64,000 nt of DNA, taken from positions 116,907-180,906 of the forward strand of contig NZ_JAERIT010000005.1 of assembly GCF_017979475.1 (NCBI RefSeq), read 5' to 3'. The position numbers and the translations under genes were made by a program. This document shows positions 33,724 to 44,400 of this stretch, one piece after another; position 1 is the first letter of the stretch, and each line of letters starts with the position of its first letter. Source of the stretch: Helicobacter pullorum NCTC 12824. GTDB lineage: Bacteria; Campylobacterota; Campylobacteria; Campylobacterales; Helicobacteraceae. The notes under the pieces were generated by a model, which saw nothing but the letters and a program-made list of their open reading frames with translations, was not told where the DNA came from and made no database searches.

Positions 33724-34629
33724 TTAATCGCTAGAATGAGAGGTTTTGATTTTTGGCTTATAGAGATTGATTAGATAGGTTGCAATAATAGCAAGAATGC
33801 CTCCAAAAATTGTCAAAACACTAGGAATCTCTCCCAAAATCACAAAACTGCTTCCAAGAGCAGTTGCAGGAACCAAAAGCTGGAATGAACTAGCTTTGGT
33901 TGCCCCAAGTTTTGAAATTCCCACATAATAGATGCTTGTCCCAATTGCAGTAGATAGCACTGCAGCTACAAATAGCATTGACCAAAATCTCCCATCATAG
34001 CTAAACACTTCAAGCATATTAGAGTGAAATAAAAACAATGGCGAATATAAAATGATTGTAAAAAGCGTGATATAAAAATTAATTGCCAATGGGTGTATGC
34101 GAAGTCTTTGGCACACTAGCGTTAAAATAGCCCAATCTAATGCACACAATAAGAAAAGAGTATTAAATTTCCCAAATAGCTCTGCTACACTCCCCAAATT
34201 TAGCAAACAAATCCCAGAACAAATTCCAAGTGCTAATCCCAAAATTTCATTGCCTTTCATCTTTCTTTGGGAATCTTTTTTGTATATCCTATAAGCAATT
34301 AAATAAGTAAATATAGGAATCAAAACAGTTACAAGAACTCCGCCCTTCCCTGCACTCCCATAATTTAAACCGATAAAAAACAAGATTGAATAAACTCCAT
34401 TTAAAACCGCGGCAATAGCAAGTATTTTTAGAGCTTTAGTATCTATCCTCAAAGAAATTTTTAAAAACAAGATAAGAGGAATAGAAGCCAAAAATGCAAA
34501 AAAGAATCTCCAAAACGCCACAATATCTGCACTTGTATATTGAATAAGTATTTTTCCACTCGGCCAAGAGCTTCCCCAAAATATCATTGCAATAACCATC
34601 AAAATAGAAAAAATAATTTGCTTTTGCAT
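33724..34629 (-). CDS. EamA/DMT family transporter
   Basis: A 301-residue inner membrane protein with about ten predicted spans in two EamA repeats. The start carries FWGSSWPSGKILIQY and FWRFFFAFLAS, typical of the family, and the second half has TAIGTSIYYVGISKLGATKASSFQLLVP. Such proteins export or import metabolites such as amino acids; the substrate here is unknown. It is the last gene of the sppA-purU-eamA operon, one base after purU. Confidence 0.88.
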   Translation of the reverse strand: MQKQIIFSILMVIAMIFWGSSWPSGKILIQYTSADIVAFWRFFFAFLASIPLILFLKISLRIDTKALKILAIAAVLNGVYSILFFIGLNYGSAGKGGVLVTVLIPIFTYLIAYRIYKKDSQRKMKGNEILGLALGICSGICLLNLGSVAELFGKFNTLFLLCALDWAILTLVCQRLRIHPLAINFYITLFTIILYSPLFLFHSNMLEVFSYDGRFWSMLFVAAVLSTAIGTSIYYVGISKLGATKASSFQLLVPATALGSSFVILGEIPSVLTIFGGILAIIATYLINLYKPKIKTSHSSD

Positions 34630-34630
34630 T

Positions 34631-35461
34631 TTAAAACACTATAGTTTTATTTTGATAAACAAAGATTCTTTCTTCTAATGCGAGATTCAAGGCTTTAGAT
34701 AAGACAATCTTTTCTACATCTCTACCATGTTTTTGCATTTCCTTCCAATCCATTGCGTGATGAATTTTTGTAATATCTTGATAAATAATAGGGCCTTCAT
34801 CAAGCTCATTATTGACAAAATGTGCTGTTGCTCCAATAATTTTCACGCCTCTTTGATAAGCCTGTTTATAGGGATTTGCACCTACAAAGGCGGGTAAAAA
34901 GCTATGGTGAATATTAATAATTTTGCCTTCAAACATTCCTACAAAATGGGGAGTAAGAATCCGCATATACTTTGCTAACACAATATAATCGCAAGAAAAT
35001 TGCTTAATTGCTTCAATAACTTTGTTTTCGTGAGTTTCTCTATCTAGATTCTCATGGCTAATAAAAATAAAAGGCAAATCAAACTTTTGGCACAAAGGCT
35101 TTAAGGTATCATAATTAGAAATAACGGCTAAAATATCCGCATTTAATTCTCCACTATCATAGCGTATTAGCAAATCCCCCAAACAATGGCTTTCTTTTGT
35201 GCAAAGAATGATGATTTTCTTTTTTGTGCATTGTGTGATTTCAATTTGCGCTTCCTCTCCCAAAATCTCTTGAATAGCTTTGTGCAACTCCCCTATTTCA
35301 CACTCACCCTCCACTTCACTACGCATAAAAAATACATTGTATTCTTTATCTACAAATTCATCATTTTTCAAAATATTTAAATCAAATTGAAAAATAACTT
35401 GAGTGATTTTTGCAATTAAACCCTTTTTATCTGGAGTTTGAATCTTTAAAACAAACCGCAT
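34631..35461 (-). CDS. purU: formyltetrahydrofolate deformylase
   Basis: Hydrolyses 10-formyl-THF to formate and THF, balancing the one-carbon pool. The N-terminal ACT domain (FVLKIQTPDKKGLIAKIT) is followed by a formyltransferase-like domain with NIHHSFLPAFVGANPYKQAY and GATAHFVNNELDEGPII, including the conserved Asn, His and Asp. The 276 residues fit. Its ATG overlaps the sppA stop by one base (TAATG), showing a tight operon. Confidence 0.94.
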   Translation of the reverse strand: MRFVLKIQTPDKKGLIAKITQVIFQFDLNILKNDEFVDKEYNVFFMRSEVEGECEIGELHKAIQEILGEEAQIEITQCTKKKIIILCTKESHCLGDLLIRYDSGELNADILAVISNYDTLKPLCQKFDLPFIFISHENLDRETHENKVIEAIKQFSCDYIVLAKYMRILTPHFVGMFEGKIINIHHSFLPAFVGANPYKQAYQRGVKIIGATAHFVNNELDEGPIIYQDITKIHHAMDWKEMQKHGRDVEKIVLSKALNLALEERIFVYQNKTIVF

Positions 35462-36336
35462 TAATTCCCCTTTAGTATTTCTACATACAATCCATAAATA
35501 GCTCTTTGAATGCCAAGTGAAACATTTTCACCGATGATTCTTTCAAGGTATAAATCCATTTTGTCTTTTTTTAGCCACATAGGTTCTTCAATCTTAGCAA
35601 GCTCAAAAAGTGTATTTTGTGCTTCATAAATCCCCCCTACACTATCGATTAATCCAAGCTTTAGAGCACTATTAGCACTCAATATTTTCCCTTGTGCAAA
35701 ATCCTTTTCTTTTTTGATATCCAATTTTCTTGCTTCTGCCACTTCCTTGACAAATAGCCAATATTGCTCATTGATTAGATTTCTTAACATTTCTTCTTCT
35801 TGCTTATTCCAAGGACGCATAAAAGTCCCTGCTTCTTTGTAGATTCCAGCTTTTAAAATCTGTGTTTTAATGCCTAGTTTTTCAGCTAATTCACTAACAT
35901 CAACACCATTAAGAATAACTCCAATAGAGCCAATCATTGAGCCACTATTTGCAACAATCTTATTTGCCCACATACCTGCCATATAACTACCACTAGCCAT
36001 AGAACCTTGTGCATAAGCAACAATTGGCTTTTTATTTTTTATGCGTTTAATGGTTTGGGATATTTCTACACTTGGAGCAATTGCACCACCTGGAGAATCA
36101 ATTACAAGCAAGATTCCTTTGATATTAGGATTATTTTCCAATTCTGTAATTTCTTCCAAAAAACTATCGCTTTGCAAAATTGCACCTTTTAAATCAATCC
36201 TTGCCACATTTGCAGGATTCTCGCTTTCTTTAAAACTGGGTGCAAAAATTAAAAATACAATAAGCAATAAAACTAATGCCTTAAAATACTTCATAATAAA
36301 ATCAAATGGCGCTAAAAAGATTTTTACTATTTTCAA
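35461..36336 (-). CDS. sppA: signal peptide peptidase SppA, short form
   Basis: Membrane-bound serine protease that degrades cleaved signal peptides. After a membrane span (about residues 15-33, FKALVLLLIVFLIFAP) come VIDSPGGAIAPS, the catalytic Ser in GSMASGSYMAG and the catalytic Lys in KAGIYKEAGTFMRPW. At 291 residues it is the single-domain bacterial form. First gene of the sppA-purU-eamA operon, divergent from lepA across 110 bases. Confidence 0.93.
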   Translation of the reverse strand: MKIVKIFLAPFDFIMKYFKALVLLLIVFLIFAPSFKESENPANVARIDLKGAILQSDSFLEEITELENNPNIKGILLVIDSPGGAIAPSVEISQTIKRIKNKKPIVAYAQGSMASGSYMAGMWANKIVANSGSMIGSIGVILNGVDVSELAEKLGIKTQILKAGIYKEAGTFMRPWNKQEEEMLRNLINEQYWLFVKEVAEARKLDIKKEKDFAQGKILSANSALKLGLIDSVGGIYEAQNTLFELAKIEEPMWLKKDKMDLYLERIIGENVSLGIQRAIYGLYVEILKGN

Positions 36337-36446
36337 AATAATCCTTTCTTAAACAATTTTGAATAATAAAATTGTTGCAATTATAGCCTTATTTAGCAAA
36401 CTTTTGATAGAATTTTCAAATTAATTTTTAATTTTAAAGGTATGTT

Positions 36447-38249
36447 TTGGAAAATCCACTCTCAAAGATTCGTAATTTTTCAATTATCGCTCATATTGAT
36501 CATGGAAAATCTACTCTTGCAGATTGCCTCATTCAAGCTTGTGGAGCAATTTCTGAACGCGAAATGAGCTCTCAAGTAATGGATACTATGGATATCGAAA
36601 AAGAAAGAGGAATCACAATAAAAGCACAAAGTGTCCGATTAAATTATGTTTATAAAGGTGAAAAATATATTTTAAACCTCATTGATACGCCCGGGCATGT
36701 AGATTTTAGCTATGAAGTTTCACGCTCTCTTGCTTCTTGTGAAGGTGCTTTGTTGGTTGTTGATGCTTCTCAAGGAGTGGAAGCACAAACTATTGCAAAT
36801 GTTTATATCGCCTTAGAAAATAATCTTGAAATTATCCCTGTGTTAAATAAAATCGATTTGCCTGCTGCAAATGCAGGGCGTGTAAAGTCAGAAATAGAGC
36901 AAACCATTGGGCTTGATTGCACTCAAGCTTTGGAGGTGAGTGCTAAGGCAAATATCGGCATTTCTGAATTATTAAATAAAATTGTCGAGCTAATTCCCCC
37001 TCCAAGTGGAGATATAAATGCTCCAACAAAAGCCTTAATTTATGATTCTTGGTTTGATAATTATTTGGGTGCATTAGCATTAGTTAGGGTTTTTGATGGT
37101 TCAATCAAAGTTGGGCAGAATATTTATATTATGGGAAGTGGCAAGAATCACGAAGTTTTAGGACTATTCTACCCTCACCCACTCAAGCAAGAAAAAACAA
37201 AAGAGATTCGATGCGGTGAAGTAGGAATTGTAATTTTGGGATTAAAAAATGTAACAGATATCGCTGTTGGGGATACCATCACTGATTTCAAAAACAAAAC
37301 CAAAGAACCCATTGCTGGTTTTGAACCTGCCAAACCTTTTGTTTTTGCTGGAATCTATCCTATTGACACAGATAGATTTGAAGATTTACGCGATGCTTTA
37401 GAAAAACTCAAACTCAATGATTCAAGTCTTAATTTTGAACCTGAAACCTCTGTGGCTTTAGGATTTGGATTCCGCGTTGGATTTTTGGGGCTTTTGCATA
37501 TGGAAGTAATCAAAGAGCGTTTGGAGCGAGAGTTTGGATTGGATTTGATAGCCACAGCTCCTACGGTAATTTATGAAGTAACGCAAACTGATGGGGAAGT
37601 AGTGATGATACAAAATCCAAGCGAACTTCCTCCAGAGCAAAAAATAGCCCAAATCAAAGAACCTTATGTTAGGGCTACTATCATCGTTCCTAGCGAGTAT
37701 TTGGGAAATATTATTACATTAGTAAGCAAAAGGCGTGGAATCCAAAAGAAAATGGAATATCTTCAAGAAACGCGAGTATTGTTAGAATACCACATTCCAA
37801 CTAATGAAATTGTAATGGATTTTTATGATAAGCTAAAATCTTGCACCAAAGGCTATGCAAGTTTTGATTATGAGCCTATTGGCTATCAAGAGGGGGATTT
37901 AGTTAAGCTTGATATTAGAGTGGCTGGAGATATTGTTGATGCACTAAGCATTATTGTCCCCAAAAGCAAAGCCTATGAAAAGGGTAAAGAGCTTGTAGAG
38001 GCAATGAAAGAGATTATTCCAAGACAGCTTTTTGAAGTAGCAATTCAAGCAAGTGTTGGGAATAAAATCATCGCTAGAGAAACCGTCAAATCTATGGGTA
38101 AAAATGTAACTGCAAAGTGTTATGGTGGGGATATCACTCGAAAACGCAAATTGCTTGAAAAACAAAAAGAAGGCAAAAAGCGTATGAAAGCTATCGGCAA
38201 AGTAAATCTCCCTCAAGAGGCATTTTTGGCAGTGTTAAAAATCGATTAA
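36447..38249 (+). CDS. lepA: elongation factor 4
   Basis: Ribosome-bound GTPase that back-translocates or helps initiation and assembly. It has [51 protein letters not shown] and the LepA-specific C-terminal domain ([19 protein letters not shown]). The start is TTG at 36447 ([20 protein letters not shown]) after AAAGG; the nearby ATG is out of frame. 600 residues as usual. The M48 protease gene follows after 41 bases. Confidence 0.96.
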   Translation: MENPLSKIRNFSIIAHIDHGKSTLADCLIQACGAISEREMSSQVMDTMDIEKERGITIKAQSVRLNYVYKGEKYILNLIDTPGHVDFSYEVSRSLASCEGALLVVDASQGVEAQTIANVYIALENNLEIIPVLNKIDLPAANAGRVKSEIEQTIGLDCTQALEVSAKANIGISELLNKIVELIPPPSGDINAPTKALIYDSWFDNYLGALALVRVFDGSIKVGQNIYIMGSGKNHEVLGLFYPHPLKQEKTKEIRCGEVGIVILGLKNVTDIAVGDTITDFKNKTKEPIAGFEPAKPFVFAGIYPIDTDRFEDLRDALEKLKLNDSSLNFEPETSVALGFGFRVGFLGLLHMEVIKERLEREFGLDLIATAPTVIYEVTQTDGEVVMIQNPSELPPEQKIAQIKEPYVRATIIVPSEYLGNIITLVSKRRGIQKKMEYLQETRVLLEYHIPTNEIVMDFYDKLKSCTKGYASFDYEPIGYQEGDLVKLDIRVAGDIVDALSIIVPKSKAYEKGKELVEAMKEIIPRQLFEVAIQASVGNKIIARETVKSMGKNVTAKCYGGDITRKRKLLEKQKEGKKRMKAIGKVNLPQEAFLAVLKID

Positions 38250-38290
38250 TTGTATTAATTTTTATTTTACAAAAAAGCGAGGATTAGAAA

Positions 38291-39040
38291 TTGAATTTAT
38301 ATTTCTCTTTTAAGCGAGTTTTGTCCATAGCTTCTATTTTCTTCTTATGTGCTTGTTCCTCCACTCTTTACACTGACCGCACTCAACTTATGCTTTTAGA
38401 TCAACAACAAGAAGTAGCTCTAGGCGAACAAAGTGCTAATGAAATTTTACAAAGCTCTAAACTTAGTAATAATGCAAAACAAAAAGCAATGGTTAATCGC
38501 GTTGGACAAAAAATCGCAGCAGTAGCAGACCGCCCTGATTTTAAATGGGAATTTTATCTTTTGGAAGATAACCAGCAAAATGCCTTTTGCTTGCCGGGAG
38601 GAAAAGTTTTTGTATATTCTGGAATCATGGAGCTAATTGAGAATGATGATGAGCTTGCAGTCGTCATCTCCCATGAGGTTGGACATACAATCTTAAGACA
38701 TGGTGCTGAGAGAATGAGTATGCAAATGTTGCAGCAACTAGGAGGAAGCCTTCTAGGCGCATTGCTTGGCAATCAATATTCTGAATACAGCGGTTTATTT
38801 AATAAAGCTTATAATATCGGAAGTAATGTTGGTATTATGTTGCCCTTTAGTCGTTCCCATGAATTAGAGGCAGATAAAGTAGGAATTATTTTAATGCAAA
38901 AAGCGGGATATAATCCAAAGGCTGCTTTGAATTTTTGGCAAAAAATGTCTGCTGGCAAACAAAGTTCTTCTGATTTCTTCTCAACACATCCAAGCGATTC
39001 TACTAGAATCCAAGAAATACAAAAAATACTTCAAAACTAA
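38291..39040 (+). CDS. M48 family zinc metalloprotease, lipoprotein
   Basis: A 249-residue LoiP/YcaL-like outer membrane quality-control protease. The signal peptide ends in a lipobox FFLCAC (Cys at about residue 22). The zinc motif is HEVGH, and the third ligand is in SHELEADKVGI. PGGKVFVYSGIM is also a family mark. It starts with TTG at 38291 after AGGATTAG. Activity on misassembled outer-membrane proteins is known for relatives and inferred here. Confidence 0.9.
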   Translation: MNLYFSFKRVLSIASIFFLCACSSTLYTDRTQLMLLDQQQEVALGEQSANEILQSSKLSNNAKQKAMVNRVGQKIAAVADRPDFKWEFYLLEDNQQNAFCLPGGKVFVYSGIMELIENDDELAVVISHEVGHTILRHGAERMSMQMLQQLGGSLLGALLGNQYSEYSGLFNKAYNIGSNVGIMLPFSRSHELEADKVGIILMQKAGYNPKAALNFWQKMSAGKQSSSDFFSTHPSDSTRIQEIQKILQN

Positions 39041-39108
39041 ATAAGATAAATTAATGATTTAAAAAGCAAGGATTGCTCTTCCCTCAAAAATTGAAGGAAG
39101 AGAATCTA

Positions 39109-40455
39109 TTAAAATAATGAAGCTGCCAAGAATCCAAGTGCAACGCTAAATGCAATAGCTAAGATTCCCGGAACCAAGAAAGCGTGATTGAAAATATATT
39201 TTCCAATTCTTGTAGAACCTGTATCGTCCATTTGCACAGCACCTAGAAGTGTTGGATAAGTTGGAAGCACGAAAAGTGCAGAAACTGCTGCAAATGAAGC
39301 AACAAGCATATAAGAATCTCCCGGATTTGCCGCAGTGATTCCAAGTGCTGCTACAACTACTGGAGTAATTGCTTTTGCTGTTGCTGCTTGAGAATACAAA
39401 AGCATACTTGCAAAGAAATAAGCAACTGCCAAAAGTGCTGGGATTTTTGAAACTAACTCTGCAGATAAATCTCCAATTTCTTTTGTATAACCACCTACAA
39501 AAGTATTTCCAAGCCAAGCTACACCCAATACACACACACACGCAACCATACCGGATTTAAATACGCTTGTATCAGCAATTTTATCTGGTTTGATTTTGCA
39601 AAGCATAACAATTAAAGTTGCAATTCCAAGCATAAAGCTCATAATTGCTGCATCTCTACCTACAATTACATTTTCAATCAAAACTGGTTTTCCACCTATT
39701 TTTGAAATTGCAGTAGCATAAAGCACAACACAAAGCACCCCGATTACAAAAATAGCAACAGAAAGTTTTGCACCTTCTTTTAATTCCATATTTTGTGCGC
39801 CTACTGGAGCTTTTACCAAACCTTGTGCCAATCTTTCTTGATAAACTGGATCTTTGCTTAAATCTAAGTCATAGAACATTGTCATAATAAACGCAGTAAT
39901 CATACAACCAACAAAAGTCGTAGGTATCCAGATTCCAAGCAATAGAGGATAACTCCAACCAAGTGGCTCTAGCACACCTGTCATATACACTACCGCTGCA
40001 CTCACAGGGCTAGCAGTAATAGCAATTTGACTAGAAACAACTGCAATAGAAAGTGGAGCAGAAGGCTTGATATTTTGCTCTTTTGCTACCTCTACAATAA
40101 CAGGAATCATAGAAAAAGCTGTATGTCCTGTCCCTGCTAGGATTGTTAAAAAATATGTAACTGTTGGTGCAAGATAGTTGATATATTTTGGATTAGAACG
40201 CAAAATTCTCTCTGCAATTTGAACCAAATAATCCAAACCACCTGCAAGTTGCATGGCAGAAATAGCAGCAATAACAGACATAATAATCAAAATAACATCC
40301 CAAGGAATTGCCCCCGGAGTCATTCCAAGACCAAGCCCTAGAATAATAACACCAATACCACCGGCATAACCAATACCGATTCCTCCAAGTCTAATACCTA
40401 CAAAAATTGCCCCAAGTAGGACAATAATTTGTAAAATTAACATGATTGTTTCCAT
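39109..40455 (-). CDS. dcuA: anaerobic C4-dicarboxylate transporter (DcuA/DcuB)
   Basis: Inner membrane carrier for aspartate, fumarate and succinate antiport; 448 residues with about ten to twelve spans. The N-terminal GIRLGGIGIGYAGGIGVIILG and the AGTGHTAFSMIPVI and TASPVSAAVVYMTG segments are typical. It lies 4 bases after aspA on the same strand, so aspartate uptake, deamination to fumarate and succinate exchange are linked. Codons for ACVCVL include a (GT)6 run (39530-39541 on the plus strand). Confidence 0.93.
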   Translation of the reverse strand: METIMLILQIIVLLGAIFVGIRLGGIGIGYAGGIGVIILGLGLGMTPGAIPWDVILIIMSVIAAISAMQLAGGLDYLVQIAERILRSNPKYINYLAPTVTYFLTILAGTGHTAFSMIPVIVEVAKEQNIKPSAPLSIAVVSSQIAITASPVSAAVVYMTGVLEPLGWSYPLLLGIWIPTTFVGCMITAFIMTMFYDLDLSKDPVYQERLAQGLVKAPVGAQNMELKEGAKLSVAIFVIGVLCVVLYATAISKIGGKPVLIENVIVGRDAAIMSFMLGIATLIVMLCKIKPDKIADTSVFKSGMVACVCVLGVAWLGNTFVGGYTKEIGDLSAELVSKIPALLAVAYFFASMLLYSQAATAKAITPVVVAALGITAANPGDSYMLVASFAAVSALFVLPTYPTLLGAVQMDDTGSTRIGKYIFNHAFLVPGILAIAFSVALGFLAASLF

Positions 40456-40459
40456 CTAT

Positions 40460-41872
40460 TTACCCTTGTCTTTTAGTTTTCATTTGCGGATTAAGCATAT
40501 TTTTTGGATCCAAAATTTTATCAATTTCTTCTTTTGGCAAATAACCTCTCTCCAAACAAATATCACCTACCGACTTTCCTGTCTCTAATGCTTCTTTTGC
40601 AATGCTAGCAGATTTTTCATAACCCAAAACCGGATTAAATGCAGTAACAATACCAATAGAATTTAAAACTGATTGTTTGCAAGCTTCTGGATTTGCGGTT
40701 AAATGCTTGATAGCTTTTTGAGCCAAAGTTCGCATTGCATTTTCTAAAACCACTACAGAATTAAAAAGTGCATAAGCGATCCCGGGTTCAAACGCATTAA
40801 GTTCAAACTCCCCTCTTTCAGAACATAACATAATAGTAACATCATTGCCAATCACTTCATAGCAAGCTTCTCCTACTGCTTCGCAAATAACAGGATTCAC
40901 TTTACCCGGCATAATAGAGCTTCCCGGTTGCATTTTTGGTAAATTAATTTCTCCAAGCCCGCATCTAGGACCAGAATTCATTAATCTCAAATCATTTGCA
41001 ATTTTAGAAAGTCTCACTGCAGCAGTTTTAAGGCAACCACTTACATATACAAAATCAGCTGTATCTTGAGTAGCAGCAATTAAATCCTCTGCAGGTCTAA
41101 AATTTACACCTGTGATTTCTTTTAATTTTTTTTCTACTATATTTTTATAATCTGGGTGGCAATTAATTCCTGTTCCAATCGCAGTTGCACCAAGATTTAA
41201 AGTTTCCATAACCTCTCTTGCTTTTTTTAATTTTTCAATATCACTTTTGATATAGCTTGCAAAAGCATTAAAGGTATTTCCCAATGTAGTTGGAACAGCG
41301 TCTTCTAATTCTGTCCTTCCCATTTTGATAAAATCTTTATATTCGCTAGCTTTCTTTAAAAGCTCTTCTTTAAGTTCTTCCATTGCTTCTAGCAAATGTC
41401 CCAATTTCTCATGAGTGGCAACCTTAATTGAGCTAGGATATGTATCATTTGTAGATTGTCCCAAGTTGGTATGATCATTTGGGTGCAAATATTGATATTC
41501 ACCTTTTTTGTGTCCCATACTCTCTAAGGCGATATTAGTTAATACTTCATTAACATTCATGTTTGTAGAAGTTCCTGCACCACCTTGAATCATATCTACC
41601 ACAAATTGATCGATAAACTCACCTGCAATCAATCTATCCGCAGCTTTTGCAAGTGCATCTGCCTTATCAGCATCCAAAACACCAACTTCTTTATTTGCTA
41701 AAGCAGCTGCTTTTTTGACTTGTGCAAATGCTTTGATAAAGAATGGATAATCCTTCAAATGACGACTTGTCATATGAAAATTTTCTACAGCACGATAGGT
41801 TTGCACTCCATAATACACATTATCAGGTATTTCAAGTTCCCCTATGAAATCATGTTCTTTTCTAGTTGCCAT
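40460..41872 (-). CDS. aspA: aspartate ammonia-lyase
   Basis: Converts aspartate to fumarate and ammonia, feeding fumarate respiration. It shows MIQGGAGTSTNMNVNEV, TGINCHPDYK and the family signature GSSIMPGKVNP with the catalytic Ser loop. The 470 residues fit. The ATG is preceded by AGGAGGT. First gene of an aspA-dcuA operon. Confidence 0.96.
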   Translation of the reverse strand: MATRKEHDFIGELEIPDNVYYGVQTYRAVENFHMTSRHLKDYPFFIKAFAQVKKAAALANKEVGVLDADKADALAKAADRLIAGEFIDQFVVDMIQGGAGTSTNMNVNEVLTNIALESMGHKKGEYQYLHPNDHTNLGQSTNDTYPSSIKVATHEKLGHLLEAMEELKEELLKKASEYKDFIKMGRTELEDAVPTTLGNTFNAFASYIKSDIEKLKKAREVMETLNLGATAIGTGINCHPDYKNIVEKKLKEITGVNFRPAEDLIAATQDTADFVYVSGCLKTAAVRLSKIANDLRLMNSGPRCGLGEINLPKMQPGSSIMPGKVNPVICEAVGEACYEVIGNDVTIMLCSERGEFELNAFEPGIAYALFNSVVVLENAMRTLAQKAIKHLTANPEACKQSVLNSIGIVTAFNPVLGYEKSASIAKEALETGKSVGDICLERGYLPKEEIDKILDPKNMLNPQMKTKRQG

Positions 41873-41990
41873 GACTTACCTCCTAAAAAATATATTCGAG
41901 ATGCTAGAGTCAATATCTACTCTCGATAAATAAAATCTTATTCCAACTCTAATGAATAATATTTTAAATTTTATAATTAATTTTATATTT

Positions 41991-43349
41991 TTATTTTTTT
42001 ATCAGGGAACTTAAAATTCCTCTTTTTGTCTCATAAACAATAATTACCACCGCTACGCAGCTTGCGCACAAAATACCCAAAGGATAAGAAATAATTACCC
42101 CATAAAAGCCATATATTTTTGGCAAAAATATTACAAAAAGCAACGCAAATAATAAAGTATAAGAAAAAGTGATAACAAAAGAACTCAAAGTTCTTTGTAT
42201 GGATTGAAAGAAAATTGCACTAACAATGTTAATCCCCAAAAGAATATAACTCAAAAAATAAATATCCATAGCTTCTTTAATATCCAATGCCAATGCAGAA
42301 TCTCTTAATATAATATCATCTTGCAAAAACCAAGGGATAATAAAAGGCGAGAGGAAATAAAAGATTCCATACAAGATTATTCCTCCAAAAAAGCTAACTC
42401 CCAACCCAAAATAAAAAATCCCCCTAACTCTCTCCATCAAATTTGCACCATAATTGAAACTTGCAATAGGTTGCACCCCTTGTGCCATTGATAGCAAAAT
42501 CGTAAAAGGAATAATCCCAACATACATCAAAACACTATAAATCGCCAATCCCCTATCCCCAGCAATTCCTGCTATGGTGTGATTAAAAATCAACATCATC
42601 ACACTTACACTAATTTCTGAACTACTTTGCGGGATTCCATTTTTGGTAGCCATTAAAATTGCATACAAATCAAAAGCTTTAATTAAATACAAATTGCCTT
42701 TTTTACGCAAAAAATGCTGCAACAAAATACACATTCCAATCCCATGCCCAAGCACAGTAGCCAAAGCACTAGAATGGATTCCAAGCTCTAACACAAACAA
42801 AAAGAGATAATTCAAAACAATATTCATTGCCGCACCAACAATCATAGCAATCATCGCTAAAAGCGGCTGTTTGTCATTGATGGCAAAAATATCCAACATA
42901 GGATGCAAAACAATAATAAATGCCCCAAGATAAATGATTTCTGTATATTCTTGCACCAAAGGCAATAATGTCTCACTTGCCCCCAAATACAAGGCAATAA
43001 AATCACTAAAGCAATAAAGAATAATTCCCCCAACAACGGAGGTTAAAAGGGCAAAATAAAACACTGAACTAAAAATAATCCTAGCTCTAAACGCCTTTCC
43101 CTTACCCAAAAAATAAGAGCTCATCGCTGCAGCCCCTACACTAAAAAGCAATTCAAATGCAATTAAAATAGGAAAAATAGGCCAAGCAATTCCAATTGCC
43201 GCCAAAGCATTTTCACCAAGTTTTTTGCCCACAAAGATTCCATCTATTGTAGAATAAGTCGATAAGGCAAGCATAGCCACCAAAGAAGGCAAAAAATAAG
43301 TAAAGAACAACTTTGAAATTTTGGCTGTCTTTAAATCAATTTTTGACAT
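41991..43349 (-). CDS. MATE family efflux transporter
   Basis: Multi-pass (about 12 spans) Na+- or H+-driven exporter of drugs or metabolites, 452 residues from the ATG at 43349. N-terminal FLPSLVAMLALSTYSTIDGIFVGKKLG and central MSMAQGVQPIASFNYGA-like (LLSMAQGVQPIASFNYG) stretches are typical of the family. I chose the start at 43349 because GGAGG lies just upstream; the longer frame begins inside hemD. It overlaps the hemD 3' end by 14 bases, so the two are coupled. Confidence 0.9.
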   Translation of the reverse strand: MSKIDLKTAKISKLFFTYFLPSLVAMLALSTYSTIDGIFVGKKLGENALAAIGIAWPIFPILIAFELLFSVGAAAMSSYFLGKGKAFRARIIFSSVFYFALLTSVVGGIILYCFSDFIALYLGASETLLPLVQEYTEIIYLGAFIIVLHPMLDIFAINDKQPLLAMIAMIVGAAMNIVLNYLFLFVLELGIHSSALATVLGHGIGMCILLQHFLRKKGNLYLIKAFDLYAILMATKNGIPQSSSEISVSVMMLIFNHTIAGIAGDRGLAIYSVLMYVGIIPFTILLSMAQGVQPIASFNYGANLMERVRGIFYFGLGVSFFGGIILYGIFYFLSPFIIPWFLQDDIILRDSALALDIKEAMDIYFLSYILLGINIVSAIFFQSIQRTLSSFVITFSYTLLFALLFVIFLPKIYGFYGVIISYPLGILCASCVAVVIIVYETKRGILSSLIKK

Positions 43350-44037
43350 TGTATCCTCCAATTTCTTTTGCAAATTCCAATGATGATTCAATTTCTACTT
43401 TTGGCGAAAGCAGAATCTCTGCATTTTCTCCAAGTAGTTTTTTGGCTTCATTTTTGGTTGTTTTGCCAATACAAAGTGCGATATAATCATCCTCCCAAGA
43501 AAAATTTTTCAAAAACGCCTTTATGCTTGATGGAGCACTAAAAAATATAATAGAATCTTTTTTGGGCTTTAGAATCTCTCTTTGTTTCTGTGAAAGCTTG
43601 AGAATTTTATTTTGATACAAAATAGATTCTATGGCAAAAACCCCTTTGTTTCTTAAAATTTCTAGCAAATTAGAAGCAACCTTTTGCCCGCGAATAAAAA
43701 GTGGTTTTTTATTTGCCAAAAATTCCCCTAATTCCTCCCCAAAAGAAACTCCATAGGGATTTTTAGCTACAAATTCAGCTTTTATGCCAAAAGATTCTAA
43801 TGCCTTTTTGCTCCCATTTCCTATCACACAACAAGGCAGTTTTTTCCAAATTTGAGGTACAAAATGCTCCAAAGCAAAAATTGCATTTTTGGAAGTAAAA
43901 ATCAAACAATCACTTTTTTTAATCTTTTCTAAAAGACAATCATCTTGAATAAAACAAATTTCCAAAAGCTCCAAATACTGGATATCCTGCATTGTTTTAT
44001 TGCTATTTTTTTTTGTGATATAATAAACTTTTTTCAT
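43336..44037 (-). CDS. hemD: uroporphyrinogen-III synthase
   Basis: Cyclises hydroxymethylbilane to uroporphyrinogen III in haem synthesis. This family is poorly conserved; the supporting segments are DCLIFTSKNAIFALEHF, CVIGNGSKKALESFG, FIRGQKVASNLLEIL and the C-terminal FFSAPSSIKAFL and LCIGKTTKNEAKKL. The length of 233 fits. It shares its 3' end with the MATE gene and diverges from the rhodanese gene 36 bases away. Confidence 0.85.
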   Translation of the reverse strand: MKKVYYITKKNSNKTMQDIQYLELLEICFIQDDCLLEKIKKSDCLIFTSKNAIFALEHFVPQIWKKLPCCVIGNGSKKALESFGIKAEFVAKNPYGVSFGEELGEFLANKKPLFIRGQKVASNLLEILRNKGVFAIESILYQNKILKLSQKQREILKPKKDSIIFFSAPSSIKAFLKNFSWEDDYIALCIGKTTKNEAKKLLGENAEILLSPKVEIESSLEFAKEIGGYNVKN

Positions 44038-44073
44038 TCAAAAAATTTTAGCTAATTTTTCAAAAGGAAGCAA

Positions 44074-44400
44074 ATGTATCTCAAGCACAAAAGTCTTGCC
44101 ACTCCATTTAATCCAGCTAAGGATAAGCAAGAAGAATTTATCATCATTGATTTACGCTCTAGAGGATATTTTCTTATTAGTCACATACAAAATGCTCTAA
44201 ACATCGAATCTTTACAACGAATTAGCTACATTGCCCAAGAAAATCCAGACAAAAAGATTCTGCTTTATTGCCATAGCGGTGCAACTGCTGCGGAGTTTGG
44301 AGATAAACTTGCAGAAATGGGCTATCACAATATTTTTTATCTTGATGAAAATTTCTTCAATCTCCCAAAAATAGGCTTTAATATCCAATACAACACCTAA
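44074..44400 (+). CDS. rhodanese-like domain protein
   Basis: A single rhodanese domain of 108 residues without signal peptide. The active-site loop is LLYCHSGATAAEFG with Cys at about residue 70, and DLRSRGYFLISHIQNALNI is the usual front motif. It probably carries sulfane sulfur in the cytoplasm; the partner is unknown. Good ribosome site AAAAGGAAG. It overlaps the 3' end of the phosphatase gene on the other strand by 4 bases. Confidence 0.88.
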   Translation: MYLKHKSLATPFNPAKDKQEEFIIIDLRSRGYFLISHIQNALNIESLQRISYIAQENPDKKILLYCHSGATAAEFGDKLAEMGYHNIFYLDENFFNLPKIGFNIQYNT

